A DNA stretch of 64,000 bases from Breoghania sp. (GTDB lineage: Bacteria; Pseudomonadota; Alphaproteobacteria; Rhizobiales; Stappiaceae): positions 1,178,001-1,242,000 of the forward strand of contig NZ_OY771475.1 in NCBI RefSeq assembly GCF_963674635.1, in the 5' to 3' direction. A program made the position numbers and the translations under genes. A model generated the notes under the pieces. That model was not told the DNA's origin, ran no database searches, and saw nothing but the letters and a program-made list of their open reading frames with translations. Position 1 is the stretch's first letter; each line of letters begins with the position of its first letter. Positions 25,970-32,265 of the stretch are shown here, piece by piece.

Positions 25970-26167
25970 TCACCCCCTCCCATCCGTCCGCGACATCAGG
26001 TTCCAGATCTCGCTCTCCGAACATCCGATCCAGTCGGCGAGGTCCTGTGTCGTCATCCGCTGCTCTTGCATGACCTGCCGCAGAAACACCCGCGTCAGGC
26101 CACCGGAAAGCAGATCGAGCCCGCCGCTCGGCGCGGTCGATGCCGCCATGGTGCTGTTGTCATTCAT
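25970..26167 (-). CDS. small helix-turn-helix-like phage protein
   Basis: A 65-residue protein starting MNDNSTMAAS at 26,167. The C-terminal half (MTTQDLADWIGCSESEIWNL) reads as a helix-turn-helix of Cro/XRE type, so it may bind DNA. The start overlaps the end of the next upstream gene by 4 bp. It is the last gene of the early block before the divergent membrane-protein gene. Confidence 0.65.
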   Translation of the reverse strand: MNDNSTMAASTAPSGGLDLLSGGLTRVFLRQVMQEQRMTTQDLADWIGCSESEIWNLMSRTDGRG

Positions 26168-26349
26168 GCCACCCTCTCCACCTGCCGTCTGCTCCTGGCA
26201 GCCGCCACCAGTTCCGCAATCCGGCACCGCTGCCAGGTTCCTTCGGCCTCCAGGAAGGCGATGTAATCGGCATCGCTGCCCGTGCGTTCCCAGCGCATTC
26301 GCGCGCGTTCCATCGCCAGCGCGGCCGATGTGGTCTCCATCGCGCTCAC
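26164..26349 (-). CDS. small phage protein, unknown
   Basis: A 61-residue, Ala/Arg/Glu-rich helical protein (TSAALAMERARMRWERTG). The GTG start at 26,347-26,349 overlaps the upstream stop; an ATG three codons later is equally likely. No domain recognised. It is coupled to both neighbours, which supports expression. Confidence 0.55.
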   Translation of the reverse strand: MSAMETTSAALAMERARMRWERTGSDADYIAFLEAEGTWQRCRIAELVAAARSRRQVERVA

Positions 26350-26660
26350 CCCTCGCCCTCCGTGATGATCTGGAATAGCCGCCCGATCGCCGTTTCCGGC
26401 TGGCCCTGTTCGTCGCGCGAGAACGCTTTCGCCAGTACCTCCGCCGGGCAGCCGAATTGCAGGGCGAGCGAGGCGGCGATCGCGCTGTCGCGCATCAGCG
26501 CCTGCAGCTCGGTGCCGGTCTTGCCGGTGGAGAGAAACACCTCGCCGGGCGCGGCCTGCGTGGCGTCATAGAACCCCACCGTCGCGTAATAGCTGCGCTG
26601 GCCATGGCTGAATTTGAGGATGTCGGAGGCCCGCCGTGGGGGCAGGATTTCCCGGGTCAC
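26346..26660 (-). CDS. stand-alone TSCPD-like protein
   Basis: A 104-residue protein whose core GEVFLSTGKTGTELQALMRD followed by SAIAASLALQFGCPAEVL strongly resembles the TSCPD domain found at the C-terminus of B12-dependent ribonucleotide reductases (pattern G-E-[VI]-F-x-x-x-G-K-x-G, then A-x-S-L-A-L-Q-x-G-x-P). Here it stands alone, with no reductase in the window. A link to nucleotide reduction is possible but unproven. It is the first of three overlapping small genes. Confidence 0.72.
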   Translation of the reverse strand: MTREILPPRRASDILKFSHGQRSYYATVGFYDATQAAPGEVFLSTGKTGTELQALMRDSAIAASLALQFGCPAEVLAKAFSRDEQGQPETAIGRLFQIITEGEG

Positions 26661-26670
26661 GCGCCACCTC

Positions 26671-26683
26671 CCGGACAGTCCGG
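26671..26683. promoter_or_regulatory. 13-bp palindrome before moron-like gene at 26,705
   Basis: CCGGACAGTCCGG is a perfect palindrome 22 bp before the ATG at 26,705. It lies between two divergent genes, so it may be an operator. No other copy was noticed. Confidence 0.35.
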
Positions 26684-26704
26684 TGCCATGTTAGAATTTG
26701 CGAC

Positions 26705-27346
26705 ATGAGAACATGGGAAATCGTAATTCGCGTATTGATCGCCGTGGCGGCAGTTCTTACTGCCGCCGCACTCAGTCTCTGGCTGCTTTGCCACGACACG
26801 ACGAAACTCGTCGCCGGTGAAACCTGCCTTCAATGCGCTCGCGAATGGATTGGGGCGCTCAGCGGCTGGGCGGCCGCGGCCGCGGCCATCGGAACCGGCA
26901 TCCTGCTTTGGCGCCAAATAGCGAATGAGACAGCACACCAACGCTACATTCGTGGAGACGAACCGCTCAAGGTGACCTTCGAGGAGGTACCCGGGCGCAG
27001 CGCGGTAAAACTGCATTTCGTGAATGAGAACAAATCCGACATCAACGTAATTAACGTCCAGATCGTCAAACCCTCGGGCTTGCTTCTGCGAGCTGTTAAC
27101 GATCCAAGTGCATTCACTCTCTATCCGACCATGAAAGATAACATCTCCAACTTCTCGCCAATAGAAGAGTTGAATTTTGATGTTAACCGACGGGGATCCG
27201 TTCCAGAAAGCAGAATATTTCGCATTCTCGAGTTCCGCACCAAGAAAGACGAGCAATTCAAAGGGAAAACATCCCTTGTTATACGGTATAGGATTAATAA
27301 TACGGGCCAGTTCGACCGAATCCGGCTCGCCGTTAGAGTCACATAA
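26705..27346 (+). CDS. two-TM membrane protein with soluble domain, moron-like, unknown
   Basis: A 213-residue protein coded against the early operon. It has membrane helices at about residues 7-29 (VLIAVAAVLTAAALSLWLL) and 47-68 (GALSGWAAAAAAIGTGILLW). A beta-rich soluble domain follows from residue 90 (KVTFEEVPGRSAVKLHFVNE) that could be an Ig-like fold. Its last two thirds are far more AT-rich than the flanking phage genes. Layout (two membrane helices then a soluble domain) is like the gene at 25,251, but the soluble domains do not look related. Probably a lysogenic conversion or exclusion gene; function unknown. Confidence 0.8.
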   Translation: MRTWEIVIRVLIAVAAVLTAAALSLWLLCHDTTKLVAGETCLQCAREWIGALSGWAAAAAAIGTGILLWRQIANETAHQRYIRGDEPLKVTFEEVPGRSAVKLHFVNENKSDINVINVQIVKPSGLLLRAVNDPSAFTLYPTMKDNISNFSPIEELNFDVNRRGSVPESRIFRILEFRTKKDEQFKGKTSLVIRYRINNTGQFDRIRLAVRVT

Positions 27347-27372
27347 CGATACGAAAATGGCAGCCGCGGAGA

Positions 27373-27948
27373 TTAGCATCGTACCGCTCCCTCCAGACTC
27401 GAAAACAGTCCTCCCGCCCCCGCATGTTCACCGTAGAATTCACGTGAAGCCTGGGCCGGCACCGCGATAATGTCGCCAAGCGCCACGCCCGCACCGGTCA
27501 GCACCGCCACAAGGCTTTCATCATCCAGCGCCTGCGCGTCGCACACCTTGCGCACAACCGTGCGCGAAACCTTCAGCCGATCCGCTGCCTGCACCTGGTT
27601 CAGCCCCTCCCGTTCCACCCAGGCCGCGAACAGAAAGGCGAGCCGCGTGCGGTCGATCCTCTTCGGCCGCCCTCGCCCCATCAGGTCTTCCAGCCGCGCC
27701 ACCGGCTCGCCGATCTCGCGCGCATGGGTCAGCACCGCATGCCGAAGTCCGGATCGGTCGGCAAATCCCAGCGCCCGGGCAATCTCGCTCGCGCTGCCCA
27801 CGCCGGAACGCACCAGCGCATAGGCCGCCCGGTTGCGCGCCTGCCTCTCGCGCCGGTTTGAGGGCGAACGGATCGCCGCCGGCACCACATCACAGGCCCG
27901 CGCCACGGCCTCGACCGTCCGGCGCACGGTGGCGACAAGCCCGCTCAT
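27373..27948 (-). CDS. DnaA-domain-IV-like DNA-binding protein
   Basis: A 191-residue protein starting MSGLVATVRRTVEAVARACD, with its ATG overlapping the upstream stop. Residues 10-75 (ACDVVPAAIRSPSNRRERQA then ALGFADRSGLRHAV) follow the DNA-binding domain IV of DnaA, and a second helix-turn-helix (NQVQAADRLKVSRTVVRKV) lies near residue 125. It is a candidate origin-recognition protein for the phage, together with the helicase and primase further down the operon, but could be a plain regulator. Confidence 0.72.
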   Translation of the reverse strand: MSGLVATVRRTVEAVARACDVVPAAIRSPSNRRERQARNRAAYALVRSGVGSASEIARALGFADRSGLRHAVLTHAREIGEPVARLEDLMGRGRPKRIDRTRLAFLFAAWVEREGLNQVQAADRLKVSRTVVRKVCDAQALDDESLVAVLTGAGVALGDIIAVPAQASREFYGEHAGAGGLFSSLEGAVRC

Positions 27949-28187
27949 GCCACCACCTCGCAAACCATCGCTTTCAGGCGCGTTTCATGATCGGCCTGCG
28001 CCGCAGCCATCGCGGCCGCCTGATCGGCCAATTGCGTCCAGGAGAAAGGATCATGCGCCCACCACAGCACGCCGTAGTCCGTCACCTCGTAGGTACCGCC
28101 GATCCCTTCGGCATAGAGCATGCCGGGCACGCACTCGCGATCTGGCGGCGGCGTCGTGGTCCATTCGAGTTGTTTAACGACAATCAT
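27945..28187 (-). CDS. small phage protein, unknown
   Basis: An 80-residue protein (MIVVKQLEWTTTPPPDRECV), with a beta-rich first half containing YEVTDYGVLWWAH and an Ala-rich helix at the end (ADQAAAMAAAQADHE). This type is common in early regions of rhizobial and caulobacterial phages, with no known role. It overlaps its neighbours on both sides by 4 bp. Confidence 0.65.
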   Translation of the reverse strand: MIVVKQLEWTTTPPPDRECVPGMLYAEGIGGTYEVTDYGVLWWAHDPFSWTQLADQAAAMAAAQADHETRLKAMVCEVVA

Positions 28188-28441
28188 GCAGCCGCCCTCC
28201 CGGATGCGAATTCCGGGGCCCGCGCAGCTGCTGCCTCGATTTCGGTGATCGTCAGTCCGGCAAAGGCGGCGAGGCGTTCGGCGGCGCGCGGGGCGATCGG
28301 GCGATAGCTTTCCGCCCGCCCCACCTGCCCGGCACTCACCCCGGCGCGTTTGGCTGCCTCAGCCATCGTCAGGCGGGCACGAACCCGGCGACCGTGAACG
28401 AACAGGGCCAGAATTTGGCGAGACCTCATGCAATCAACCAT
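28184..28441 (-). CDS. XRE-type helix-turn-helix protein
   Basis: An 85-residue protein. AGGAGG lies 7 bases before the ATG at 28,439-28,441, which supports this start over the ATG four codons on. The motif TMAEAAKRAGVSAGQVGRAE at about residues 25-44 is an XRE/Cro-like helix-turn-helix. A probable early regulator. Confidence 0.72.
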   Translation of the reverse strand: MVDCMRSRQILALFVHGRRVRARLTMAEAAKRAGVSAGQVGRAESYRPIAPRAAERLAAFAGLTITEIEAAAARAPEFASGRAAA

Positions 28442-28465
28442 CCCAATCCCTCCTCAAATCCTCGC

Positions 28466-28699
28466 TCAAATGCTCACCGGCACCACATGCCGGCGGCAGT
28501 CGTCCGGCAGTGCCTCGAATTGCGCTTCCGCCCCATCCAGCAGGGCCCGCAGGCGCGCGATCTCGGCGCGATCCAGGCGCGGCCCATGCCGGTCGACCGG
28601 CAGGCAGAGGCGCACAAACTGCTCGCCGGTCTCCATCCGCACCGCGGACACCCCGACGAACCCCGGCGCAGCCGGATCGGACTTGCGCACTGCCCCCAT
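28466..28699 (-). CDS. small phage protein, unknown
   Basis: A 77-residue protein starting MGAVRKSDPAAPGFVGVSAV; its ATG overlaps the TGA of the gene before it. The second half has the charged helical DRAEIARLRALLDGAEAQFE. No domain recognised. Confidence 0.6.
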   Translation of the reverse strand: MGAVRKSDPAAPGFVGVSAVRMETGEQFVRLCLPVDRHGPRLDRAEIARLRALLDGAEAQFEALPDDCRRHVVPVSI

Positions 28700-28917
28700 C
28701 ACGAACACCCCGCAGCCGCGATCCGAGCGCGATCCGTCTTTGCGATTGAGGTTGACGCTTGCGCAACATCGGTGGCGCGCGGCTCTCTCAGAGCGTCCGC
28801 CAGAACAGCCACGCTGATGGTGGAGACAATGGCGACCGGCAACGACACCAGCCGCCACGATTGCGCCAGATCAGCGTACATGACCGCCATCACATAGAAC
28901 GCACTGGGTAGCCTCAT
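28699..28917 (-). CDS. small membrane protein, unknown
   Basis: A 72-residue protein whose first half is hydrophobic (LVSLPVAIVSTISVAVLADA), so probably one membrane helix with a soluble tail. The ATG at 28,917 overlaps the upstream stop; a GTG one codon earlier is also possible. Coupled to the following gene by TGATG. Confidence 0.55.
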   Translation of the reverse strand: MRLPSAFYVMAVMYADLAQSWRLVSLPVAIVSTISVAVLADALREPRATDVAQASTSIAKTDRARIAAAGCS

Positions 28918-29381
28918 CACACCACCTCCTCGCCCTGCGCGCTCAGCCAGTCTAGAACGCGGTTGATGTCACCGACCGTCGCCGCCCAATGGGCGATCCG
29001 GCACCGCGCCACATAGGCGATGTTGCCGAGCCGGTCGCGCAGCGCCCGGCTGGCAGGCCCAACATCGCCGCCGCGCTCACCGCTGCGCCCAGCCTCGGCC
29101 CCGCGCGCGGCAAACCACTGGTCGACGCGCTTCAGAGCCATGTCGATGATCTGGTCATTGACCGGCGTGTCCGGATCATTCACGAGCGCGGCGCGCGGGG
29201 CTCTCGTCCGCGCCGGCGCAGAGCGGACGAACCGAACCCCCGCCTTGGCCGACAGTCCGGAGACGTATTTCGCGGAGATGCCGAATTCCTCCGCCACCTG
29301 CGGCCCGGTTGCGCCGGATGCCGCGCGCTCGCGAATGAGATCGAGCTTTTGCGCCTTGGTGAGGTGAGTCCAAACGGTCAT
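28917..29381 (-). CDS. GcrA-like/helix-turn-helix regulator
   Basis: A 154-residue protein. The N-terminal 50 residues (MTVWTHLTKAQKLDLIRERA then ATGPQVAEEFGISAKYVSGL) form a helix-turn-helix like those of GcrA-type and transposase-like regulators. The C-terminal half, VDQWFAARGAEAGRSG and beyond, ends in a Trp-containing helical part. Possible early gene regulator. Its ATG overlaps the preceding stop by 4 bp. Confidence 0.65.
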   Translation of the reverse strand: MTVWTHLTKAQKLDLIRERAASGATGPQVAEEFGISAKYVSGLSAKAGVRFVRSAPARTRAPRAALVNDPDTPVNDQIIDMALKRVDQWFAARGAEAGRSGERGGDVGPASRALRDRLGNIAYVARCRIAHWAATVGDINRVLDWLSAQGEEVV

Positions 29382-30031
29382 GCCCCGCCCTCCCCGTCAT
29401 CATCGCGCCGTGCTACCTTGTGCGCTTTACGGACGGAGGAACCGATATGTCGAAACAGCCGCCGATGCAGCGAAAGATCCCGCTCTCGCACGACCCCCTC
29501 GAACTCAAGACCACTGTGGGGCTTCTCGCTGAGGCGCTTTGCACGCTTGCCATCGACGTTGCGCTTGAGAAAAGCGAGTCCCGCGCCGAATGGATAGAAC
29601 AGACACGTCAGAAACTGGTGCGTCAGGCAAAGGGTGCCCATGCCACACACCTTGACGAGGCAGCCGAAGCCCGCGCCGTCCGCGCCGCTTTCGAGTGTAT
29701 CGAGGGTGTCTTCGATCTCGTTGCGGTCCAGACCGCCGGGAAATAGCACCAGCGCTCCCGATCGTGCCGCATAGGCGCAATGTTCGGTAATCAGCCGCCC
29801 CCGGCGCGCGCGCCACACGAGATCGCGCCAAGCGTAAACCGGCTGCATCAGCCTGTCGCGCAGCCTGCGCCGCCAGTCGCGGGCATAGGCGGCATCTTCC
29901 GCATCCAGGGCCGCCGCCATGTCCTCTGGCGTCCCGCCCGGCCCGTGCATGATCAGAACGCCGCTCTCGAACGAAACCCCGACGCCTGCGTTGTAGATCC
30001 GCCCCGTGGGCCGCGGTTTGAAAATGCCCAT
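29378..30031 (-). CDS. phage protein, unknown; C-terminal half doubtful
   Basis: It starts MGIFKPRPTGRIYNAGVGVS at 30,031, with GAGGAG upstream. The first 94 residues, with YNAGVGVSFESGVLIMHGPG then an Arg-rich helix (RDWRRRLRDRLMQPVYAWRD), look like a normal protein. Below 29,746 the same frame runs exactly antisense to a well-supported plus-strand gene and becomes Cys- and Phe-rich. It ends in TGA that overlaps the next ATG, as in other operon junctions. Either the genes truly overlap or the true protein was extended when the plus-strand gene was inserted. Confidence 0.5.
   Translation of the reverse strand: MGIFKPRPTGRIYNAGVGVSFESGVLIMHGPGGTPEDMAAALDAEDAAYARDWRRRLRDRLMQPVYAWRDLVWRARRGRLITEHCAYAARSGALVLFPGGLDRNEIEDTLDTLESGADGAGFGCLVKVCGMGTLCLTHQFLTCLFYPFGAGLAFLKRNVDGKRAKRLSEKPHSGLEFEGVVRERDLSLHRRLFRHIGSSVRKAHKVARRDDDGEGGA
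29447..29746 (+). CDS. small charged protein, moron-like, antisense in early operon
   Basis: A 99-residue protein (MSKQPPMQRKIPLSHDPLEL) with a full GGAGG seven bases before the ATG. It is helical and charged (ALEKSESRAEWIEQTRQKLV), with no membrane segment or known motif. It is the third rightward gene inside the leftward early operon and lies opposite the 3' half of another reading frame. Function unknown. Confidence 0.65.
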   Translation: MSKQPPMQRKIPLSHDPLELKTTVGLLAEALCTLAIDVALEKSESRAEWIEQTRQKLVRQAKGAHATHLDEAAEARAVRAAFECIEGVFDLVAVQTAGK

Positions 30032-30192
30032 CACGCGCGCTCCTCGCACCAATGGGCGGCGCGCTGCCACGCCTCTGCCCACGTGTCCCCAACGGCGAAA
30101 CCTGCCCGTGCAATCTGTGTGCAGGCGCAGGAACCGCCCGCAAATGCCATGCGCCGCGCCGCGCGCAGCGCGCGTAAAATCCGCGTCACCAT
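30031..30192 (-). CDS. small basic protein, unknown
   Basis: A 53-residue frame (MVTRILRALRAARRMAFAGG) too small for most ORF calls. It starts inside the end of the upstream gene and its TGA overlaps the next ATG (TGATG). It is Arg/Ala-rich and then Cys-containing. Tight coupling on both sides is the main support. Confidence 0.5.
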   Translation of the reverse strand: MVTRILRALRAARRMAFAGGSCACTQIARAGFAVGDTWAEAWQRAAHWCEERA

Positions 30193-30566
30193 GTGAAAAC
30201 CCCGGCTTTGAAATCTGTGCCCCCGCGCCCGTCCTGCTCCGCCCTGCGGCGGCGGGCGGCTGCGCGCTCATGTTCGAAATTGGCGCGGATCGCTGCGCGC
30301 GCCGCGGCATCCATCCAGGCGGGAGGTTGCACGTAGAGCGCCGCCAGAACCTCCGGCCCATAGGCATCCACCAACGCGAGCAATGTGCGCAGGCCCGGCA
30401 ATGAGGGATTGGAGCCGATCAGGTTTTCCACGGTGCGCAGAGACAGGCCGGTTTCAGCCGATATCGTCGCAGCGGTCTTGAGCGGCCTCAGTCGCCGCAG
30501 CAGATCCCCGAGCGCCGCCGGGTCGAGCTTTTTCCGCAAAAAGTTGCGGTGCTTTCCGCAAGACAT
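30186..30566 (-). CDS. helix-turn-helix protein
   Basis: A 126-residue protein. I place the start at MSCGKHRNFLRKKLDP (30,566) because GGAGG lies 8 bases before it; a start 10 codons up would overlap the Cro-like gene. LKTAATISAETGLSLRTVEN at about residues 30-50 is a helix-turn-helix, and an Arg-rich helix is near the end. Probable early regulator. Confidence 0.68.
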   Translation of the reverse strand: MSCGKHRNFLRKKLDPAALGDLLRRLRPLKTAATISAETGLSLRTVENLIGSNPSLPGLRTLLALVDAYGPEVLAALYVQPPAWMDAAARAAIRANFEHERAAARRRRAEQDGRGGTDFKAGVFTW

Positions 30567-30582
30567 TGCGGAGACCTCCGTG

Positions 30583-30846
30583 TCAGGGTTGCGCATGTTC
30601 AGCGTCCCGTTCGGACGGAAACGGACGAACCAAGTCCCGCTCTGTCAGCGACACACCCAGGCCGGACGCGGCTTCTAGGAGGACTTCGAAATGCTGCTGA
30701 GGAATCCGCCCGTCAGTCCCGCCCTTGTCTTTGGCAGTACGCCACCGGAGGACACGGGAAACATGGGCACCAGTAATCTTCGCGACCTCGGAAGGTCCGC
30801 CGAGGCGGGCGATGACCGTGCCAGCAGGGTTAAGATATTCGCTCAT
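30583..30846 (-). CDS. Cro-like regulator, first gene of early-left operon
   Basis: An 87-residue protein. The region VIARLGGPSEVAKITGAHVS then RVLRWRTAKDKGG is a short helix-turn-helix of the YdaS/Cro type. It is divergent from the repressor at 30,934 with operators between them, the classic lambda layout. Its ATG is only 6 bp past the -10 box, so the message may be leaderless. Confidence 0.75.
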   Translation of the reverse strand: MSEYLNPAGTVIARLGGPSEVAKITGAHVSRVLRWRTAKDKGGTDGRIPQQHFEVLLEAASGLGVSLTERDLVRPFPSERDAEHAQP

Positions 30847-30852
30847 AGTCGA

Positions 30853-30882
30853 ACTATGCGATTATCGCACAATTCACGTCAA
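30853..30882 (-). promoter_or_regulatory. early-left promoter with repressor operator in the spacer
   Basis: On the minus strand TTGACG, 18 bp, CATAGT. The spacer holds the perfect palindrome TGCGATTATCGCA (30,857-30,869). It matches the right-arm promoter at 32,923-32,952 at 26 of 30 bases by my count. Drives the Cro-like gene and the early operon. Confidence 0.75.
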
Positions 30883-30894
30883 GCGTTTTTCGCA
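30882..30894. promoter_or_regulatory. operator, second site
   Basis: AGCGTTTTTCGCA fits the TGCG-N5-CGCA operator pattern with one change. It overlaps the -35 edge of the early-left promoter and is an exact inverted copy of the site at 30,917. Confidence 0.6.
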
Positions 30895-30916
30895 CAGGAC
30901 ACAGATGGTCCCGATG

Positions 30917-30929
30917 TGCGAAAAACGCT
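30917..30929. promoter_or_regulatory. operator, third site
   Basis: TGCGAAAAACGCT is the reverse complement of the site at 30,882-30,894 and lies 4 bp before the repressor ATG, so it could give autoregulation of the repressor. Confidence 0.6.
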
Positions 30930-30933
30930 CATC

Positions 30934-31374
30934 ATGCGAAAACTCGTTGCAGACTGGTTGGTTAAGGCACTCGACGCGGCAGGAATGTCGCAGTCAGCGC
31001 TTGCTCGCGAGTTGGGCCTAGACCCGTCAGTTATTAACAAGATCGTTAAGAACCGCCGGTCCATGCTCGCAGAAGAAATGCTGCGCGCCGCGGCAATCCT
31101 GAACGCTCCTTTGCCTTCTGCGTTAGAAGCCCCCATGCCGGATCTCACCGACATGGATATCACCCCAAACAGCGAAGCATTCGACAGCGACCTGTTTCTG
31201 ATGGCCGCGGAAATGACCAATCAAACCCTGTCATCCCTTCCGGCAGGATTGACAAATTGGCAAAACTACCGAAAGTTATTCTTAAATACATATATGAAAT
31301 TGCTGGAATTCAAGAGAAACGGGAATCTTCCTCCCAGTGATGCCAAGTCGCTGCCTGATTTCAGCAATCATTAG
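30934..31374 (+). CDS. phage repressor, XRE family (CI-like)
   Basis: A 146-residue protein starting MRKLVADWLVKALDAAGMSQ. The helix-turn-helix is SALARELGLDPSVINKIVKN at about residues 21-40. The C-terminal part is acidic with no Ser/Lys autoprotease motif, so it is shorter than lambda CI and induction would not be by the usual RecA-stimulated cleavage. It lies opposite the Cro-like gene with three operators in between. In-frame starts up to 81 codons upstream would run into the operators and are rejected. Confidence 0.8.
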   Translation: MRKLVADWLVKALDAAGMSQSALARELGLDPSVINKIVKNRRSMLAEEMLRAAAILNAPLPSALEAPMPDLTDMDITPNSEAFDSDLFLMAAEMTNQTLSSLPAGLTNWQNYRKLFLNTYMKLLEFKRNGNLPPSDAKSLPDFSNH

Positions 31375-31424
31375 CCGGAGCCGCATGGTTCCGTCAGTTT
31401 TTTTTAGCGTTTTCGGGTGATCGC

Positions 31425-31682
31425 ATGTTCTTTGATTACGACCTATCCGGCGTCCCAACTGTCTCTATCGAAGAGGCATGGTCGGAATACATCGACTTAG
31501 CAACACGGTACCGCCTACTGACCTATACGCGGTCCTATACCTCATCTTTCTACGGCACGACGCGTTTCGAAAAACTCACAACAGCGCAGAAACGCGCGAC
31601 TATTGAAAACTGCAGGCCTGCATTGCTTGCCGCGGAACTGTTCCTCAGCTCGGAGAGTTCAAATGCCGAATTTCATTCATGA
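31425..31682 (+). CDS. small protein, unknown
   Basis: An 85-residue protein (MFFDYDLSGVPTVSIEEAWS), Tyr/Thr/Ser-rich in the middle (LLTYTRSYTSSFYGTTRFEK). No motif recognised. It follows the repressor by 50 bp and overlaps the PAS-like gene by 20 bp, so these three are probably co-transcribed in the lysogen. Lower GC than the phage core. Confidence 0.6.
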   Translation: MFFDYDLSGVPTVSIEEAWSEYIDLATRYRLLTYTRSYTSSFYGTTRFEKLTTAQKRATIENCRPALLAAELFLSSESSNAEFHS

Positions 31683-32265
31683 TATTGGCATCGAGGCCGT
31701 AGAAAGCGGCTTCGCCGACGACCTTGCAGAATATCTTCTCAGCCTTTGGAAGCGAGATAAGGGCATTGAAGGCGAGGGGTTGATTAAGGCCGCCCCACAC
31801 CTTGTTTGGATGGCCGGCATCCGGAATCCGGATCTCGCGCCGCCTATTCTGATGGCTGGCCCCAAATCTCTGACAGCGCAGGTTCTGGGCGCGGATAGTG
31901 CGGCAACCCCTGCCGATCTGGAAGATATGGTTGGAACAGACTATCGCCAATTTGCAGCCAGCGCATATTCGATGGCGATGGAAAACCGCGCTCCCCAATT
32001 CGACCTTGTATCGAGCGAATTCACCGCCAGGGCAGAAGCCCTGTCTTTCCGGCTGGTCTATGAACGACTCATCCTGCCGTACCAGACAGAGGCGGGCATA
32101 CCGCACCTGATCTTGTACTCGCGCCCGATAGAATTCCGGATGCAAGGTCGCGCACTAGATCATCAAGGGCAGACCTCCGATTTCCAGCTAGCCACAAGTG
32201 GGAGAGATCTCCGGCAGCCGCAGGTGGGCGCGTCCAGCGAATACCTTGAGGGACTATTTCCCTAA
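31663..32265 (+). CDS. PAS-like sensory protein, unknown target
   Basis: A 200-residue protein starting MPNFIHDIGIEAVESGFADD, with GGAGAG 6 bases upstream. The part from residue 75 to 165 (DLEDMVGTDYRQFAASAYSM to RLILPYQTEAGIPHLILYSR) follows the PAS_5-like pattern of many alphaproteobacterial proteins. There is no output domain. Codon use and GC are lower than in the replication genes. It runs 197 bp into the convergent GNAT gene. As a single-domain protein next to the repressor it may tune prophage gene expression or be a passenger; both are guesses. Confidence 0.65.
   Translation: MPNFIHDIGIEAVESGFADDLAEYLLSLWKRDKGIEGEGLIKAAPHLVWMAGIRNPDLAPPILMAGPKSLTAQVLGADSAATPADLEDMVGTDYRQFAASAYSMAMENRAPQFDLVSSEFTARAEALSFRLVYERLILPYQTEAGIPHLILYSRPIEFRMQGRALDHQGQTSDFQLATSGRDLRQPQVGASSEYLEGLFP

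Noticed and set aside
25203..26024. A 273-residue minus-strand frame opposite the membrane protein at 25,251
   Set aside because: The plus-strand frame has two good membrane helices and normal composition; the minus-strand one lacks a start signal and resembles no protein.
26657..27379. A 240-residue minus-strand frame opposite the membrane protein at 26,705
   Set aside because: Antisense of a clear two-helix membrane protein; no ribosome-binding site.
30032..30367. Upstream extension of the minus-strand frame that starts at 30,031
   Set aside because: It runs through two other small genes and is Arg-rich and low in complexity; GAGGAG supports the start at 30,031.
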